Below, piece by piece: positions 8,678 through 17,541 of a DNA stretch of 64,000 nucleotides. The stretch's first letter is position 1, and each line of letters opens with the position of its first letter. This DNA is from Pontibacillus chungwhensis (lineage in GTDB: Bacteria; Bacillota; Bacilli; Bacillales; BH030062). Location: assembly GCF_030166655.1 (NCBI RefSeq), contig NZ_CP126446.1, positions 744,001 through 808,000 on the forward strand, given 5' to 3'. A model generated the notes under the pieces. The model was given only the letters and a program-made list of their open reading frames with translations, had not been told where the DNA came from and did not search any database. The position numbers and the translations under genes were made by a program.

Positions 8678-9671
8678 GTGGAAGAAGCGTCCGTTTCTTA
8701 GTCTGTTTGTTCTTTTATTCCCACTCATTGTGACGGTTTCCCTTTTCCCTTTCTTCCAAAAAGCAATGGAGGAATCAGCCGTTCCCGTGGCTCTTGTTGA
8801 TGAAGATGAGAGTAGGTATTCGACAACTCTCACAGAAAGAGTCAAAGATGCAGATCGGCTACGCGTTTTATCTATGAGCTTTAAAGAGGCAGAACGGGCT
8901 GTTAAGAAGGGGACAATTGAGGCGGCCTTTATCCTGAAGGAAGGATTTGAGGAAACGCTCCAAAACGGAGAAATCGATGATACGATTACATGGATCCGTT
9001 CTGAGAATTCAACCCTTGATGTATTTGCGAAAGAAGCAATAGGGGCTGAGTTAATGAGACTTTCTTTAAATGCAAAGGCAGGGAATGCTCTTATGAAATG
9101 GGATTCCTCGGCTACATTTGAAGAAGGTGTCCAGTATGCGGATCAGTTCTGGAACCCTGAACCACTGTTCCAAGTGGCTTTTGAGAAAAGATCGCCTGAG
9201 AATGTAACAGAACCTTCATTCACGCTGAGCCCCTGGCAAGGTGTTATGATCAGCTTGTTCTTTCTGTATGCTTGGATCGCAGGGATTGTATTCTTAAGGA
9301 ACATGGTTTGGGACCTGAGGTCTGGACGATTGCAACGAATTAAAATGACGCAACAAACTACAAGGGCTTATTTTGCAGGTCATTGCTTTGTGCTTCTGCT
9401 CGTAGGAGCTGCAACGTTTCTCCCTGCCACCTATGCTCTATTGACATTGTCTCAAACCCCTATCCTACCGGTTCTGGAATGGTCCGGTTGGGGAGTCATC
9501 GTCTTACTGATCACGCTGGGCATAACCTGGTTTTTATTTATGGGACTCGGGCGTAAGAACGGAAGTATTCTTTTCCTGGTGCTCCTTGCTACTGGCTCAT
9601 TTGTATGGACGACTGCCCAATTGGATTGGGCATTTATATGGCCTCATCATTGGCTCATTCATAAACCTTAA
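8646..9671 (+). CDS. ABC-2 type transporter permease, second of pair
   Basis: About 341 residues with the same plan as its upstream neighbour: one N-terminal helix (about 14-37), an external loop of ~155 residues beginning PVALVDEDES, then a cluster of helices (about 196-325). The start is ATG 8646, or GTG 8643 just before it; GGAAGGAG ends 7-8 bp before the ATG. It overlaps the end of the first permease by about 32 bp, so translation is coupled. The two permeases are probably diverged duplicates forming a heterodimer. Confidence 0.83.
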   Translation: MLTYLYLHLNKWKKRPFLSLFVLLFPLIVTVSLFPFFQKAMEESAVPVALVDEDESRYSTTLTERVKDADRLRVLSMSFKEAERAVKKGTIEAAFILKEGFEETLQNGEIDDTITWIRSENSTLDVFAKEAIGAELMRLSLNAKAGNALMKWDSSATFEEGVQYADQFWNPEPLFQVAFEKRSPENVTEPSFTLSPWQGVMISLFFLYAWIAGIVFLRNMVWDLRSGRLQRIKMTQQTTRAYFAGHCFVLLLVGAATFLPATYALLTLSQTPILPVLEWSGWGVIVLLITLGITWFLFMGLGRKNGSILFLVLLATGSFVWTTAQLDWAFIWPHHWLIHKP

Positions 9672-9688
9672 GAAAAGGAGGGAATTAT

Positions 9689-10414
9689 GTGATCCGATTT
9701 GAAGACGTATCGAAGTGGTATAAGCGAAAGACTGTTCTGCACCCATTCTCCCTCACGGTAAGAGAAGGGAGTTCTGTAGGCATTATTGGACCTAACGGGG
9801 CTGGGAAGTCAACGTTCTTAAAAATGGTCGCTTCACTGGAGAGACCCTCAAAGGGGACTGTATCTTTCTATAATGAACCTTATGAGAAAGTGATCAAACA
9901 AGTTCGGGCTGATATTGGGTATGTTCCACAGGACATTGCCCTTTACGAAGAATTAACCGTCAAAGAGCAACTCTCATTCTGGAAGAAACTAGAGCCTAGA
10001 GGAGTGGATGAGGGATTCTTAGAAGAAATGATCCAAACACTACGCCTGAACGAGGTTTTTGATCAACGGATAAACCGACTTTCCGGAGGATGGAAACGAA
10101 AAGTAAACATGTGTATTGGGCTGCTAAAGAATCCGGCTATTTGCTTATTAGATGAACCAACGGCTGGGGTAGACCTGGCCGCTAAAGAAGATATTATAGG
10201 CTGGCTTCAAACCCTCCACTCTGAAGGGAAAACCCTTCTATACATTAGTCATGACTGGTACGAATTGAACCAACTGAGTGATGAGTATTTGTTATTCGCT
10301 TCAGGGGCCCCGGTCTTCCAGGGGAGTAAGGATCGTCTGTTGGTTGAGAAGAACGAATTGATGCAAACGTACAACCAGGATGCAGAGCTTTCCCGCATTC
10401 TTCAGTATGTGTAA
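9689..10414 (+). CDS. ABC transporter ATP-binding protein
   Basis: A complete ATPase of 241 residues. Walker A is GPNGAGKST (34-42), with Q-loop VPQDI, signature LSGGWKRK, Walker B ICLLDEPTAG and H-loop YISHDW. GTG start preceded by AAAAGGAGGG. It follows the two ABC-2 permeases by 17 bp and ends the operon. It is the energising subunit of the exporter encoded from 5805 onward. Confidence 0.92.
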   Translation: MIRFEDVSKWYKRKTVLHPFSLTVREGSSVGIIGPNGAGKSTFLKMVASLERPSKGTVSFYNEPYEKVIKQVRADIGYVPQDIALYEELTVKEQLSFWKKLEPRGVDEGFLEEMIQTLRLNEVFDQRINRLSGGWKRKVNMCIGLLKNPAICLLDEPTAGVDLAAKEDIIGWLQTLHSEGKTLLYISHDWYELNQLSDEYLLFASGAPVFQGSKDRLLVEKNELMQTYNQDAELSRILQYV

Positions 10415-10420
10415 ATACAG

Positions 10421-10455
10421 AAAGGCTCTCTTACCTAGGTAAGAGAGCCTTTTTT
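10421..10455 (+). terminator. Rho-independent terminator of ABC operon
   Basis: AAAGGCTCTCTTACC and GGTAAGAGAGCCTTT pair perfectly around TA, followed by a T-run. Confidence 0.9.
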
Positions 10456-10680
10456 AGAGCCGTTCCTCCGTTACTTCAATTCCGTGTAATGAGCAATCGC
10501 TTATCATCTAGAACCCTTACAGCAGGAGGGTGGCAATCAGAAAATGGGATGAAGGATGTTCCTAGTGAACGCCTTCATGGAATGGCTTCGCTTGTGTCTT
10601 TTGAAGCGTACTATTAATATGAGCCTCGGGTGCCTGCTCTATAAGTGGAAATTTTTTCGTACGAGTGAGGATGTAGGGAA

Positions 10681-11286
10681 TTAATTTAGGTTTTGCTGTC
10701 CACTGATGCCGTAAAAGAATAATTGGAGCAATTCTTCAGTGAATTGTTGAGTGCTTTCTTTATCGTGAAACATTTCACGCTGATTGCGCATCGTTTGGTG
10801 ATACATGTTGATGTAAAACATAATCATATTCGCAGATAAAGAATGATTCACAACGCCTTCTTCTTTACCTTGGTCAATTAGCTTCATGAACACAGGAATA
10901 GAGTGGTTTTGAGCAAATTCATTAGCGAATTCTTTAATTTCTGGTTGGTTTGACATCAACGTTTGCATGAAATCGAGGTCAAAGTTTAGCATGTCTGTCG
11001 TTTTCGATGTGATAATATGACGAATTTTTTCCTCAAAAGAAAGAGAGGAGTCATCGATTAAATCCTGAAATGTCTTAAGGCGTTCAAAGCCATACAGTTT
11101 AACGGCTTCGAGCAAAAGTTGGTCTTTGCTTCCAAAATAATTATAAATCGTTACTTGGGAGACTTGGGCGGCTTTTGCAATCTCCTGTATACTTACTTTC
11201 TGAACACCATATTTAGAAAACAGCTCAAAAGCTGTATGTAAGATCTTTTTCTTCTTAAGTTCGGTTCTTCGTTCAAAACCATTCAT
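10681..11286 (-). CDS. TetR family transcriptional regulator
   Basis: 201 residues from ATG at 11286, chosen because GAGGTGG sits just upstream; an upstream in-frame ATG lacks a site. The N-terminal helix-turn-helix (residues about 10-55) reads KKKILHTAFELFSKYGVQKV...VSQVTIYNYFGSKDQLL, the classic TetR pattern. The C-terminal ligand domain is of no recognised subgroup. It lies 80 bp downstream of the GMC oxidoreductase gene on the same strand. It may regulate that cluster as a trailing gene, which is inference. Confidence 0.88.
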   Translation of the reverse strand: MNGFERRTELKKKKILHTAFELFSKYGVQKVSIQEIAKAAQVSQVTIYNYFGSKDQLLLEAVKLYGFERLKTFQDLIDDSSLSFEEKIRHIITSKTTDMLNFDLDFMQTLMSNQPEIKEFANEFAQNHSIPVFMKLIDQGKEEGVVNHSLSANMIMFYINMYHQTMRNQREMFHDKESTQQFTEELLQLFFYGISGQQNLN

Positions 11287-11366
11287 AGGCTCCACCTCTT
11301 CATTCCCATCATACCGTGGGTTTTGAAGCAAATCAATTCATATCCTTCAAATCAAAATGACAGCGT

Positions 11367-12920
11367 TTAGCCCATCTCTTTGACATATCTTTCAATGTAT
11401 TCTGCTGAGCGCTTGGCTAAGCTATAAATGGTTAAGGTGGGATTAGCAGAAGGGGCGGTTACAAAGGTCGGTGCTCCAGCAATAAACAAATTGTCGATGT
11501 CATGACTCTGTCCATAACTATTGACCACAGATGATTCAGGATCATTCCCCATCCGACAACCTCCCATAAGATGGGCATGAGCTCGTAAGTGATACATCGG
11601 TTCACCACCCGCTGCTGAAGCAATTAATTTCAGCGTTTCCTTCGCTTCTTCCCGTATGCGGTGATCATTTTCGTGATAAGAGAACGTGACCTTCGGAATA
11701 GGGACACCGTATTCATCAAGCTGGTCTGTTAACGTGACTCGATTACTGGCTTGAGGAACAACTTCACCTAACATCGCAAAGCTTGCAAAGTGGTTGTAAT
11801 CGAGCATTCTCATTCTCATATTCTCACCAATGCACGTCTCATCGTTTTCTAAAAATAGGGTCGCCAATCGCATCGGACGCATGCCATACGAATTTAAAAT
11901 GAACCCACGTTTAAACCCCTTTTCCTTCCCGCTTAAATATGGGTCCATGGTTAGCGCTTGGACCGGATTTCCTCTGTACATTCTTATTTCTTCAGGGAAT
12001 TTGGCGATCAAACGGTCGTTAAGATTTGTCATCAAGTACTTGCCTACAAGACCAGAAGAATTAGCCAACCCTTGAGGGAAGTCCTCGCTCTTTGAATGAA
12101 GTAAAAGTCTCGGTGCTTCAATGGCATAACAAGCGAGCACGACGACTTTTGCGTCAATTTCGTGAGGATCTCCATCCATCTTGTAATGGACAGTCTTAAC
12201 GCGTTTGGTCTTGTCAGTGGTCAGATGAGTGACCGTGGCTTCTGGTAAAAGAGTCACACCGCCCTTTAGAGCTTCTGGTATAAACGTATTTAAAGGTGTT
12301 GTTTTCGCGTTCGGCATGCACCCTTCTTCGCAGAATCCACGATTAATACAAGGATGTCTATCTTCTAGTGGAGCAGAGAGGATCGCTAGAGGGGAGACTG
12401 CATGATTCATGCCGAGCCTCTCACACCCCTCACGAAATTTTAACGTATTATTGGAAAGGTCATGATGTGCCGGATAAGGATACTTTCCACCAAACTCGGG
12501 CCATGGAAATCGGTTTGGTCCAGAAAGAGACAAGCGGTTGGTCATGTCTTCATAGTAAGGCACTACATCTTCGTAGGAAATCGGCCAATCTTCTCCAATG
12601 CCTTCTGAATTACGTGTTTGAAAATCACTAGGATGAAATCTTAAAAGTTGAGCGGTGTAATGAACCGCACTTCCCCCAACTCCCTTACCGGAAGTGCTTC
12701 TGTACAAGTCGAGAGGATCCTGTCCTACACTGACTCGCGGCTCGTTCCAGAACAGTTTCTCCATTTCAAGTTCATCGCTTGCGAAATCTTGCTCAGGGTT
12801 CCGGTGAGGACCTGCGTCGAGCATGACAACGTTTAAATTCGTCTTAGATAAATGGGCAGCAATCACAGATCCAGCTGCTCCGGCCCCTACGATACAAATA
12901 TCATATGAAGTTTTCGCCAT
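11367..12920 (-). CDS. GMC family FAD-dependent oxidoreductase (gluconate dehydrogenase-like large subunit)
   Basis: The start at ATG 12920 (MAKTSYDICIVGAGAAG) follows a GGGAGG site and overlaps the upstream gene by 20 bp. The FAD-binding GxGxxG motif is at residues about 11-16. GMC landmarks follow: GKGVGGSAVHYTAQ, the HLMGGCRMG segment and a C-terminal SANPTLTIYSLAKRSA holding the active-site Asn region. A cysteine-bearing stretch (CINRGFCEEGC) is also present. Together with the subunit-3-like and membrane proteins upstream it probably forms a membrane-associated sugar or polyol dehydrogenase feeding the respiratory chain. The substrate is not readable. Confidence 0.87.
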   Translation of the reverse strand: MAKTSYDICIVGAGAAGSVIAAHLSKTNLNVVMLDAGPHRNPEQDFASDELEMEKLFWNEPRVSVGQDPLDLYRSTSGKGVGGSAVHYTAQLLRFHPSDFQTRNSEGIGEDWPISYEDVVPYYEDMTNRLSLSGPNRFPWPEFGGKYPYPAHHDLSNNTLKFREGCERLGMNHAVSPLAILSAPLEDRHPCINRGFCEEGCMPNAKTTPLNTFIPEALKGGVTLLPEATVTHLTTDKTKRVKTVHYKMDGDPHEIDAKVVVLACYAIEAPRLLLHSKSEDFPQGLANSSGLVGKYLMTNLNDRLIAKFPEEIRMYRGNPVQALTMDPYLSGKEKGFKRGFILNSYGMRPMRLATLFLENDETCIGENMRMRMLDYNHFASFAMLGEVVPQASNRVTLTDQLDEYGVPIPKVTFSYHENDHRIREEAKETLKLIASAAGGEPMYHLRAHAHLMGGCRMGNDPESSVVNSYGQSHDIDNLFIAGAPTFVTAPSANPTLTIYSLAKRSAEYIERYVKEMG

Positions 12921-13515
12921 GAGGCTTAGCCTCCCACTCATCAAACTGGTGAGGACCAAATGCGTAATAACCTCGTGGGAAAGCGGGACCGCCATATCCG
13001 ATATCTGACCATATAGATGGGTCAGAGTAAATGATCTTCACAATTTCAGCAGATACCGTTGAGAAGAAGAGGTCGCTATGAACTTCTGCCCAAATACTTG
13101 GGTCACCGTCGCTTTCCCTCCACTTTCTTACAAGCTTGTTCCTTATGCTCTCATCAAGCATATAAAAGGTTTTTCCATGCTCCGTTATGGACTCTTGTTC
13201 CATAAACGTTAGTCCCTTTAAGATGATTTCTTCTTTGGATAAATCGGTTCCTTTAGGGAAAGCTTTTAGCTTCCTATGAGTTAAACGCTGGTCTAATACC
13301 ATAGTCAGACTCAAGGTTTGCTCCCCGAGGTGGGAGGGAAATAATGTTTTAGCTAAAGCCTGCAAAGTCCTTTTCATATCCGGGGTTAAGATGGCCCCAT
13401 CTGATGGGTGAATGCGCGAAAACAGTACCTCCTGAGTAACAGGATCCCATTCCTTCTTCTCGCTCATCACGTCATAAGTAGGATAATACGTTCGTTTCGG
13501 ATGTTGTTGCTCCAT
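12901..13515 (-). CDS. Gluconate 2-dehydrogenase subunit 3 family protein
   Basis: 204 residues with the subunit-3 fold hallmarks: LTPDMKRTLQALAKTLFP near residue 45-62 and EIVKIIYSDPSIWSDIGYGGPAFPRGY near the C-terminus. In Gram-negative gluconate dehydrogenases this subunit carries a Tat signal. No twin-arginine signal or membrane segment is visible here, so the complex is probably assembled on the cytoplasmic face. It sits 13 bp after the membrane-protein gene and overlaps the GMC gene by 20 bp, indicating one operon. Confidence 0.82.
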   Translation of the reverse strand: MEQQHPKRTYYPTYDVMSEKKEWDPVTQEVLFSRIHPSDGAILTPDMKRTLQALAKTLFPSHLGEQTLSLTMVLDQRLTHRKLKAFPKGTDLSKEEIILKGLTFMEQESITEHGKTFYMLDESIRNKLVRKWRESDGDPSIWAEVHSDLFFSTVSAEIVKIIYSDPSIWSDIGYGGPAFPRGYYAFGPHQFDEWEAKPHGENFI

Positions 13516-13528
13516 ATCGGTCTCTCCT

Positions 13529-13924
13529 TTAATACCATAAATTAAGTAATTGAATCATCGCAAAAGCTGCTACTGTAAACGGAAGAACAAAAGGGGGGCC
13601 TGACTGAAGGTTCTCATAACGAATTCCTCCTGTTCGTTTGGCAATGGCTCCAATATGAAGGATGCCACCGTATATTCCTGCTAATAGCACGACTATACAC
13701 ATAACCGTTTGTAACCATCCTGCCCATGAAAACGGGAAGACAACCACGAGGAAGCTTGTTAATGCAAAAAACGGTAAGGCAAAAACAGGGATCCACATTT
13801 GCCATTTATGAAACTTTCCTCTGTGATGCCATACGGTGATTTGAGCCCAAATCATGAGTATACCTAGTGTGAGGAAAAGGGTGAGTACTTTTCCTAAAGT
13901 CCATGAATCCCAGTTCTCTAACAT
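13529..13924 (-). CDS. Small four-helix membrane protein of the GMC dehydrogenase operon
   Basis: 131 residues with four predicted membrane helices (about 12-31, 43-63, 66-88 and 110-128). It is the first gene of the minus-strand operon and lies 13 bp upstream of the subunit 3 gene. It has no CxxCH haem motif, so it does not replace the cytochrome c subunit of classical gluconate dehydrogenase as an electron carrier by that means. It probably acts as the membrane anchor or quinone-site partner. This role is inferred from position. Confidence 0.65.
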   Translation of the reverse strand: MLENWDSWTLGKVLTLFLTLGILMIWAQITVWHHRGKFHKWQMWIPVFALPFFALTSFLVVVFPFSWAGWLQTVMCIVVLLAGIYGGILHIGAIAKRTGGIRYENLQSGPPFVLPFTVAAFAMIQLLNLWY

Positions 13925-14062
13925 ACGTTCACCTCATCTATGTATTTACATCTATTTTTGGGCAAATATGGGGACGCTATACATCATCAACCTAGACAGA
14001 AAAGGAGATTTAGGATTACGATAGAATAGAGAGAAATTTTTGACAGAAGGGACAAGTGAGTC

Positions 14063-15625
14063 ATGTCAAAGTTAGATTTATCCCAGTTTGAGAAAAAAGT
14101 AATTGTTCGAAATATAAGGCACGAAGATATTGAGGACATCATGAAGCTTCAGGCTATTTGTTTTCAAAATATGGAGCCTTGGGAAAAAGCTCATCTAGAA
14201 AGTCATTTAGAGCACTTCCCTGAAGGGCAGTTTTGTGTAGAAGCCGATGGAGAAATTATTGGGAGCTGTTCAAGTCTCCTTGTAAACTTTGATGAATATG
14301 ACGATCAGCATACATGGGACGATATTACAGATGAAGGGTACATTACGAATCATGATCCTGAAGGGTATAACCTGTACGGGATCGAAGTGATGGTCCATCC
14401 TGAATATCGCGGGTTAAAAATTGGCCGTCGTTTATATGAAGCAAGAAAAGAATTGGCGCAGCAAATGAATCTTAAAAGTATCATTATTGGTGGACGCATT
14501 CCGAACTACCATCAATACGAAGATCAAATGTCCCCTCGTACGTATGTTAAAGAGGTGATGAATAAAAATATTTATGATCCGGTCTTAACCTTCCAAATTA
14601 TGAATGGGTTTACAGTCATGAGGGTCAATCCGAACTATTTGCCTGATGATCAGGCTTCTAGCAAGTATGCGACGTTAATGGAGTGGAATAATGTAGACTA
14701 TCGTCCGACGACGAAACGATATTTTAAGACCTCTTACCCTGTACGCATAACAGCGGTACAGTATATGATGAAGAATATCAGCACCTTCGATGAATTTGCC
14801 CGACAAGTGGAATATTACGTCGACGTTGCGAGCGATTTCGGATCAGATTTCGCGCTGTTCCCTGAGATCTTCACAACGCAGCTGATGTCGTTGTTTAATG
14901 AAAAGATTCCTTCGAAAGCTGTGCGTAAAGTAACGGAATACACAGAGGATTACATTGAACTATTTACACACTTAGCTGTTAAATATAACGTAAATATTAT
15001 CGGTGGATCTCATTTTGTCGAAGAACAGGACCAGATCTATAACATTGCTTATTTGTTCCGAAGAGACGGGACGATCGAGAAGCAATATAAAATTCATGTC
15101 ACACCAAATGAAAAGAAATGGTGGGGCATTCAAGCAGGCGATACAGTTAAAGTGTTTGATACAGACTGTGGTAAGATTGCGATTCAAATTTGCTATGACG
15201 TTCAATTCCCTGAATTATCTCGCTATGCGGTTGATCAGGGAGCGAATATTATCTTCTGCCCATTCTGTACCGATGATAGGCAAGGGTATCTCCGCGTCCG
15301 CTATTGTGCACAGGCTCGCGCTGTAGAAAACCAGGTATACACAGTTATTGCGGGTACGGTTGGGAACTTAACTCAAGTAGAGAACATGGACGTTCAATAT
15401 GCACAGTCTGGCATCTTCACGCCGTCTGATTTCGAATTTGCAAGAGACGGGATCGTAGGGGAAAGTCATCCGAACACAGAAACGGTTGTCGTTGGTGATG
15501 TCGATCTTGAAGTGTTAAGGCGTCAGAGAAAATCAGGAACAGTTCGCCAACTGAGGGACCGCCGAAGAGATTTATTTGAAACGAATTATAAGAACTTAAC
15601 AACAGAAGTTGTAGAAAACGACTAA
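14063..15625 (+). CDS. GNAT acetyltransferase fused to carbon-nitrogen hydrolase (YhcX-like)
   Basis: A bifunctional protein of 520 residues. The N-terminal GNAT domain (about 12-190) has the acetyl-CoA loop in HPEYRGLKIGRRLYEA. The C-terminal nitrilase-superfamily domain (about 227-500) has the triad Glu268 (LFPEIFT), Lys343 (QYKIHVTP) and Cys377 (QICYDVQFPE). The order and length match Bacillus subtilis YhcX. The coupling suggests acylation and deacylation or amide hydrolysis of a common metabolite, which is not established. ATG start after AGAAGGGAC. An SDR gene follows 20 bp later. Confidence 0.92.
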   Translation: MSKLDLSQFEKKVIVRNIRHEDIEDIMKLQAICFQNMEPWEKAHLESHLEHFPEGQFCVEADGEIIGSCSSLLVNFDEYDDQHTWDDITDEGYITNHDPEGYNLYGIEVMVHPEYRGLKIGRRLYEARKELAQQMNLKSIIIGGRIPNYHQYEDQMSPRTYVKEVMNKNIYDPVLTFQIMNGFTVMRVNPNYLPDDQASSKYATLMEWNNVDYRPTTKRYFKTSYPVRITAVQYMMKNISTFDEFARQVEYYVDVASDFGSDFALFPEIFTTQLMSLFNEKIPSKAVRKVTEYTEDYIELFTHLAVKYNVNIIGGSHFVEEQDQIYNIAYLFRRDGTIEKQYKIHVTPNEKKWWGIQAGDTVKVFDTDCGKIAIQICYDVQFPELSRYAVDQGANIIFCPFCTDDRQGYLRVRYCAQARAVENQVYTVIAGTVGNLTQVENMDVQYAQSGIFTPSDFEFARDGIVGESHPNTETVVVGDVDLEVLRRQRKSGTVRQLRDRRRDLFETNYKNLTTEVVEND

Positions 15626-15645
15626 TAGATCAGGGGTGATCGAGA

Positions 15646-16368
15646 ATGCTTGAAGGACAAACGGCCATCATTACAGGAGCTTCTAGAGGGATCGGGAAAG
15701 AAATAGCCAGGCAGTTTGCTGCAAAGGGCGCGAATCTCTCTATACTTGGGAGTTCCGACCACATTCACACAACGAAACAAGAGTTAGAAGAAGAGGGGTA
15801 TAGAAACATTCTCTCCTTCCAGGCTGATGTGAGTAACGAAGATGAAGTGGATCATGTAGTCGAGGCAACGAAAAATGCATACGGACAAGTGGATATATTG
15901 ATTAACAATGCCGGAATTGGCATGTTTAAGCCTGTGGAAGACGTAACCGTGGAAGAATGGAGAAAGGCGTTTGAGATTAACGTACAAGGCGTGTTTCTCT
16001 GTACAAAAGCCCTCATTCCAACTTTTAAAAAGCAAAAAGCAGGTACAATCATTACAATTTCCTCTGATGTAGGGCGTTATACAATTCCGAATGGGTCCTT
16101 GTATACCTCAACCAAATATGCCGTGCAAGGATTCATGGGTTCCGTTGCTCAAGAGGTGCGAGAGTATGGCATCCGCGTAGGGACAATTAACCCTGGGATG
16201 GTCGACTCTTACTTTGCTGAGTCCAAGCAAGGAGATCCAGAGAAACAAGATTGGCTAAAGGTCGGAGATATTGCAGAGGCTACGGTCTATATGGCAAGTG
16301 CCCCGAAGCATATGCAAATTGATGAGATGCATCTTCACCCTCTTATTCAGCAGTATCCAAGAACGTAA
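15646..16368 (+). CDS. Short-chain dehydrogenase/reductase
   Basis: 240 residues of classical SDR. The cofactor loop is TGASRGIG (residues 10-17), followed by NNAG (87-90), the catalytic Ser in TISSDVGRY, and YTSTK with Tyr and Lys of the active site. The C-terminus is slightly short, ending soon after the MASAPKHMQIDEMHLHP segment. It lies 20 bp downstream of the GNAT/nitrilase gene with its own site (CAGGGGTGATCGAG) and shares its terminator, so the two are probably co-transcribed. Confidence 0.9.
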   Translation: MLEGQTAIITGASRGIGKEIARQFAAKGANLSILGSSDHIHTTKQELEEEGYRNILSFQADVSNEDEVDHVVEATKNAYGQVDILINNAGIGMFKPVEDVTVEEWRKAFEINVQGVFLCTKALIPTFKKQKAGTIITISSDVGRYTIPNGSLYTSTKYAVQGFMGSVAQEVREYGIRVGTINPGMVDSYFAESKQGDPEKQDWLKVGDIAEATVYMASAPKHMQIDEMHLHPLIQQYPRT

Positions 16369-16372
16369 ATTC

Positions 16373-16405
16373 TAAAGCGGCCAAGCTCTTAAGCTGGCCG
16401 CTTTT
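16373..16405 (+). terminator. Rho-independent terminator after SDR gene
   Basis: AAAGCGGCCAAGCT and AGCTGGCCGCTTTT pair with a single bulged A. Confidence 0.85.
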
Positions 16406-16467
16406 AATTATTGAGAACTGTTAAACTTTTGAAAGAATGTTATGCTTTTAATACGCCCCTTCTCTGA

Positions 16468-16481
16468 CATAAACGCTTACA
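16468..16481 (+). promoter_or_regulatory. Possible catabolite-responsive (cre-like) site
   Basis: CATAAACGCTTACA matches the cre consensus TGWAANCGNTNWCA at 12 of 14 positions and lies 35 bp before the flavin reductase start. The mismatches are the first two bases. I could not identify a confident promoter to judge its position. Confidence 0.3.
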
Positions 16482-16515
16482 TAAGGACTCAAGGCACCGT
16501 CAAAGGAGGAAGAAA

Positions 16516-17034
16516 ATGAACATTGTAGTGATCAACGGCACACCAAGAAAATACGGGCGTACGCGCATTGCGGCTAAACACATAGCCGAACGCATGGATG
16601 CTCATTTAGTGGATTTAAGCACGATGAACTTACCCATGTTTAATGGTGAGAAAGACCAAGGAGATCTTGCTGAAGTTCAGTTGTTGCAAAAAACCGCGAT
16701 GGAAGCCGACGCTTTCGTTTGGCTGTCTCCGGAATATCATAGTGGCATGAGTGGAGCTTTAAAGAACGCTCTCGACTTTCTTGGAGGAGACCACTTCCGT
16801 CATAAGCCTACATTACTGTTTTCGGTAGCTGGTGGCGGTAAGGGTGGTATTAACTCCCTTAATCAAATGAGAACGATTGGACGTGGCCTTTATGCGAATG
16901 TCATCCCAAATCAACTCGTTCTGGACCCGCACTGTTTCATAAGGGACGAAGATTGTTTAACAGAAGACGCTACGGAGAAGGTTCAATTTGTTTTAGATGA
17001 ATTTCAAAGCTATTTGGATCGCTATGTAAAGTAA
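16516..17034 (+). CDS. NAD(P)H-dependent FMN reductase family protein
   Basis: 172 residues. The phosphate-binding loop INGTPRKYGRTR lies at residues 6-17, and the family signature PEYHSGMSGALKNALDFL at about 75-92. SVAGGGKGG completes the flavin pocket. Members reduce FMN, quinones, azo dyes or chromate; the exact substrate cannot be told. ATG preceded by AAAGGAGG. It is a single-gene unit closed by a terminator. Confidence 0.9.
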   Translation: MNIVVINGTPRKYGRTRIAAKHIAERMDAHLVDLSTMNLPMFNGEKDQGDLAEVQLLQKTAMEADAFVWLSPEYHSGMSGALKNALDFLGGDHFRHKPTLLFSVAGGGKGGINSLNQMRTIGRGLYANVIPNQLVLDPHCFIRDEDCLTEDATEKVQFVLDEFQSYLDRYVK

Positions 17035-17050
17035 TCATATGGAGAGGGGG

Positions 17051-17081
17051 ACCCTCGCGGTTTAAGGACTGCGAGGGTTTT
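17051..17081 (+). terminator. Rho-independent terminator after flavin reductase gene
   Basis: ACCCTCGC(G) pairs with GCGAGGGT, followed by a T-run. Confidence 0.85.
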
Positions 17082-17100
17082 TGGGATGGTTTGAAGCATA

Positions 17101-17129
17101 AAAAAGACGCCCCCTTTATGGAGCGCCTT
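17101..17129 (-). terminator. Minus-strand terminator after 17135-17443 gene
   Basis: On the minus strand AAGGCGCTCC...GGGGGCGTCTT forms an imperfect stem followed by a T-run. Confidence 0.65.
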
Positions 17130-17134
17130 GTATG

Positions 17135-17443
17135 CTAAATTTCTTCTGTATAGGAAAAGGCAGGCATATGGATCATCGCATGATCGATATAGTGCATCAG
17201 ATCTTCATGAGATGTCATCACGGCTTGCTCATCAGGAGAATAATGATACGAATGGAGAAAGGACTCGATTTTCTTAGCGAGAAAATCATCTTTCGTGCGT
17301 ACCATTAAGATAAGTAAGTCGTCCCATTGCCCCCAAAGTGTAAAATACAAAGCTTTATCATAATCAGCTATATATACTGTCACTGAGGCATTGCCCCTTT
17401 CAGAAAGGGTTACTTGTAGTTTGACCAGAATAAAGCTCTTCAC
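17135..17443 (-). CDS. Small hypothetical protein
   Basis: 102 residues from a GTG start at 17443 with only a weak AAAGAG site. The N-terminus has alternating hydrophobic strands (SFILVKLQVTL, then SVTVYIADYDKALYFTLWG). The C-terminus is helical, His-rich and acidic. No signal peptide, membrane segment or known motif is seen, and I do not recognise the family. It is supported as a gene by its isolated position, its own downstream terminator and the absence of any competing frame. Confidence 0.55.
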   Translation of the reverse strand: MKSFILVKLQVTLSERGNASVTVYIADYDKALYFTLWGQWDDLLILMVRTKDDFLAKKIESFLHSYHYSPDEQAVMTSHEDLMHYIDHAMIHMPAFSYTEEI

Positions 17444-17479
17444 TCTTTGACGTTGTTGGCGATCTTGTCAAACAATGCC

Positions 17480-17510
17480 TGAATAGTTTACCGGAGTGAT
17501 TCGGATAATA
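17480..17510 (+). promoter_or_regulatory. Candidate sigma-G-type promoter for small basic protein gene
   Basis: TGAATA (17480-17485) and GATAATA (17504-17510) are 18 bp apart. The sigma-G consensus is GHATR with CATNHTA; only the first base of the -10 differs. It lies 31 bp before the ATG at 17542. Confidence 0.5.
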
Positions 17511-17541
17511 TCCTTATTAAGAAAATAAGGAGTGACTCCAT

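Noticed and set aside
10457-10680. Gene remnant between the ABC operon terminator and the TetR gene
   Set aside because: No frame longer than a few tens of codons, no ribosome site and no recognisable protein fragment could be supported.
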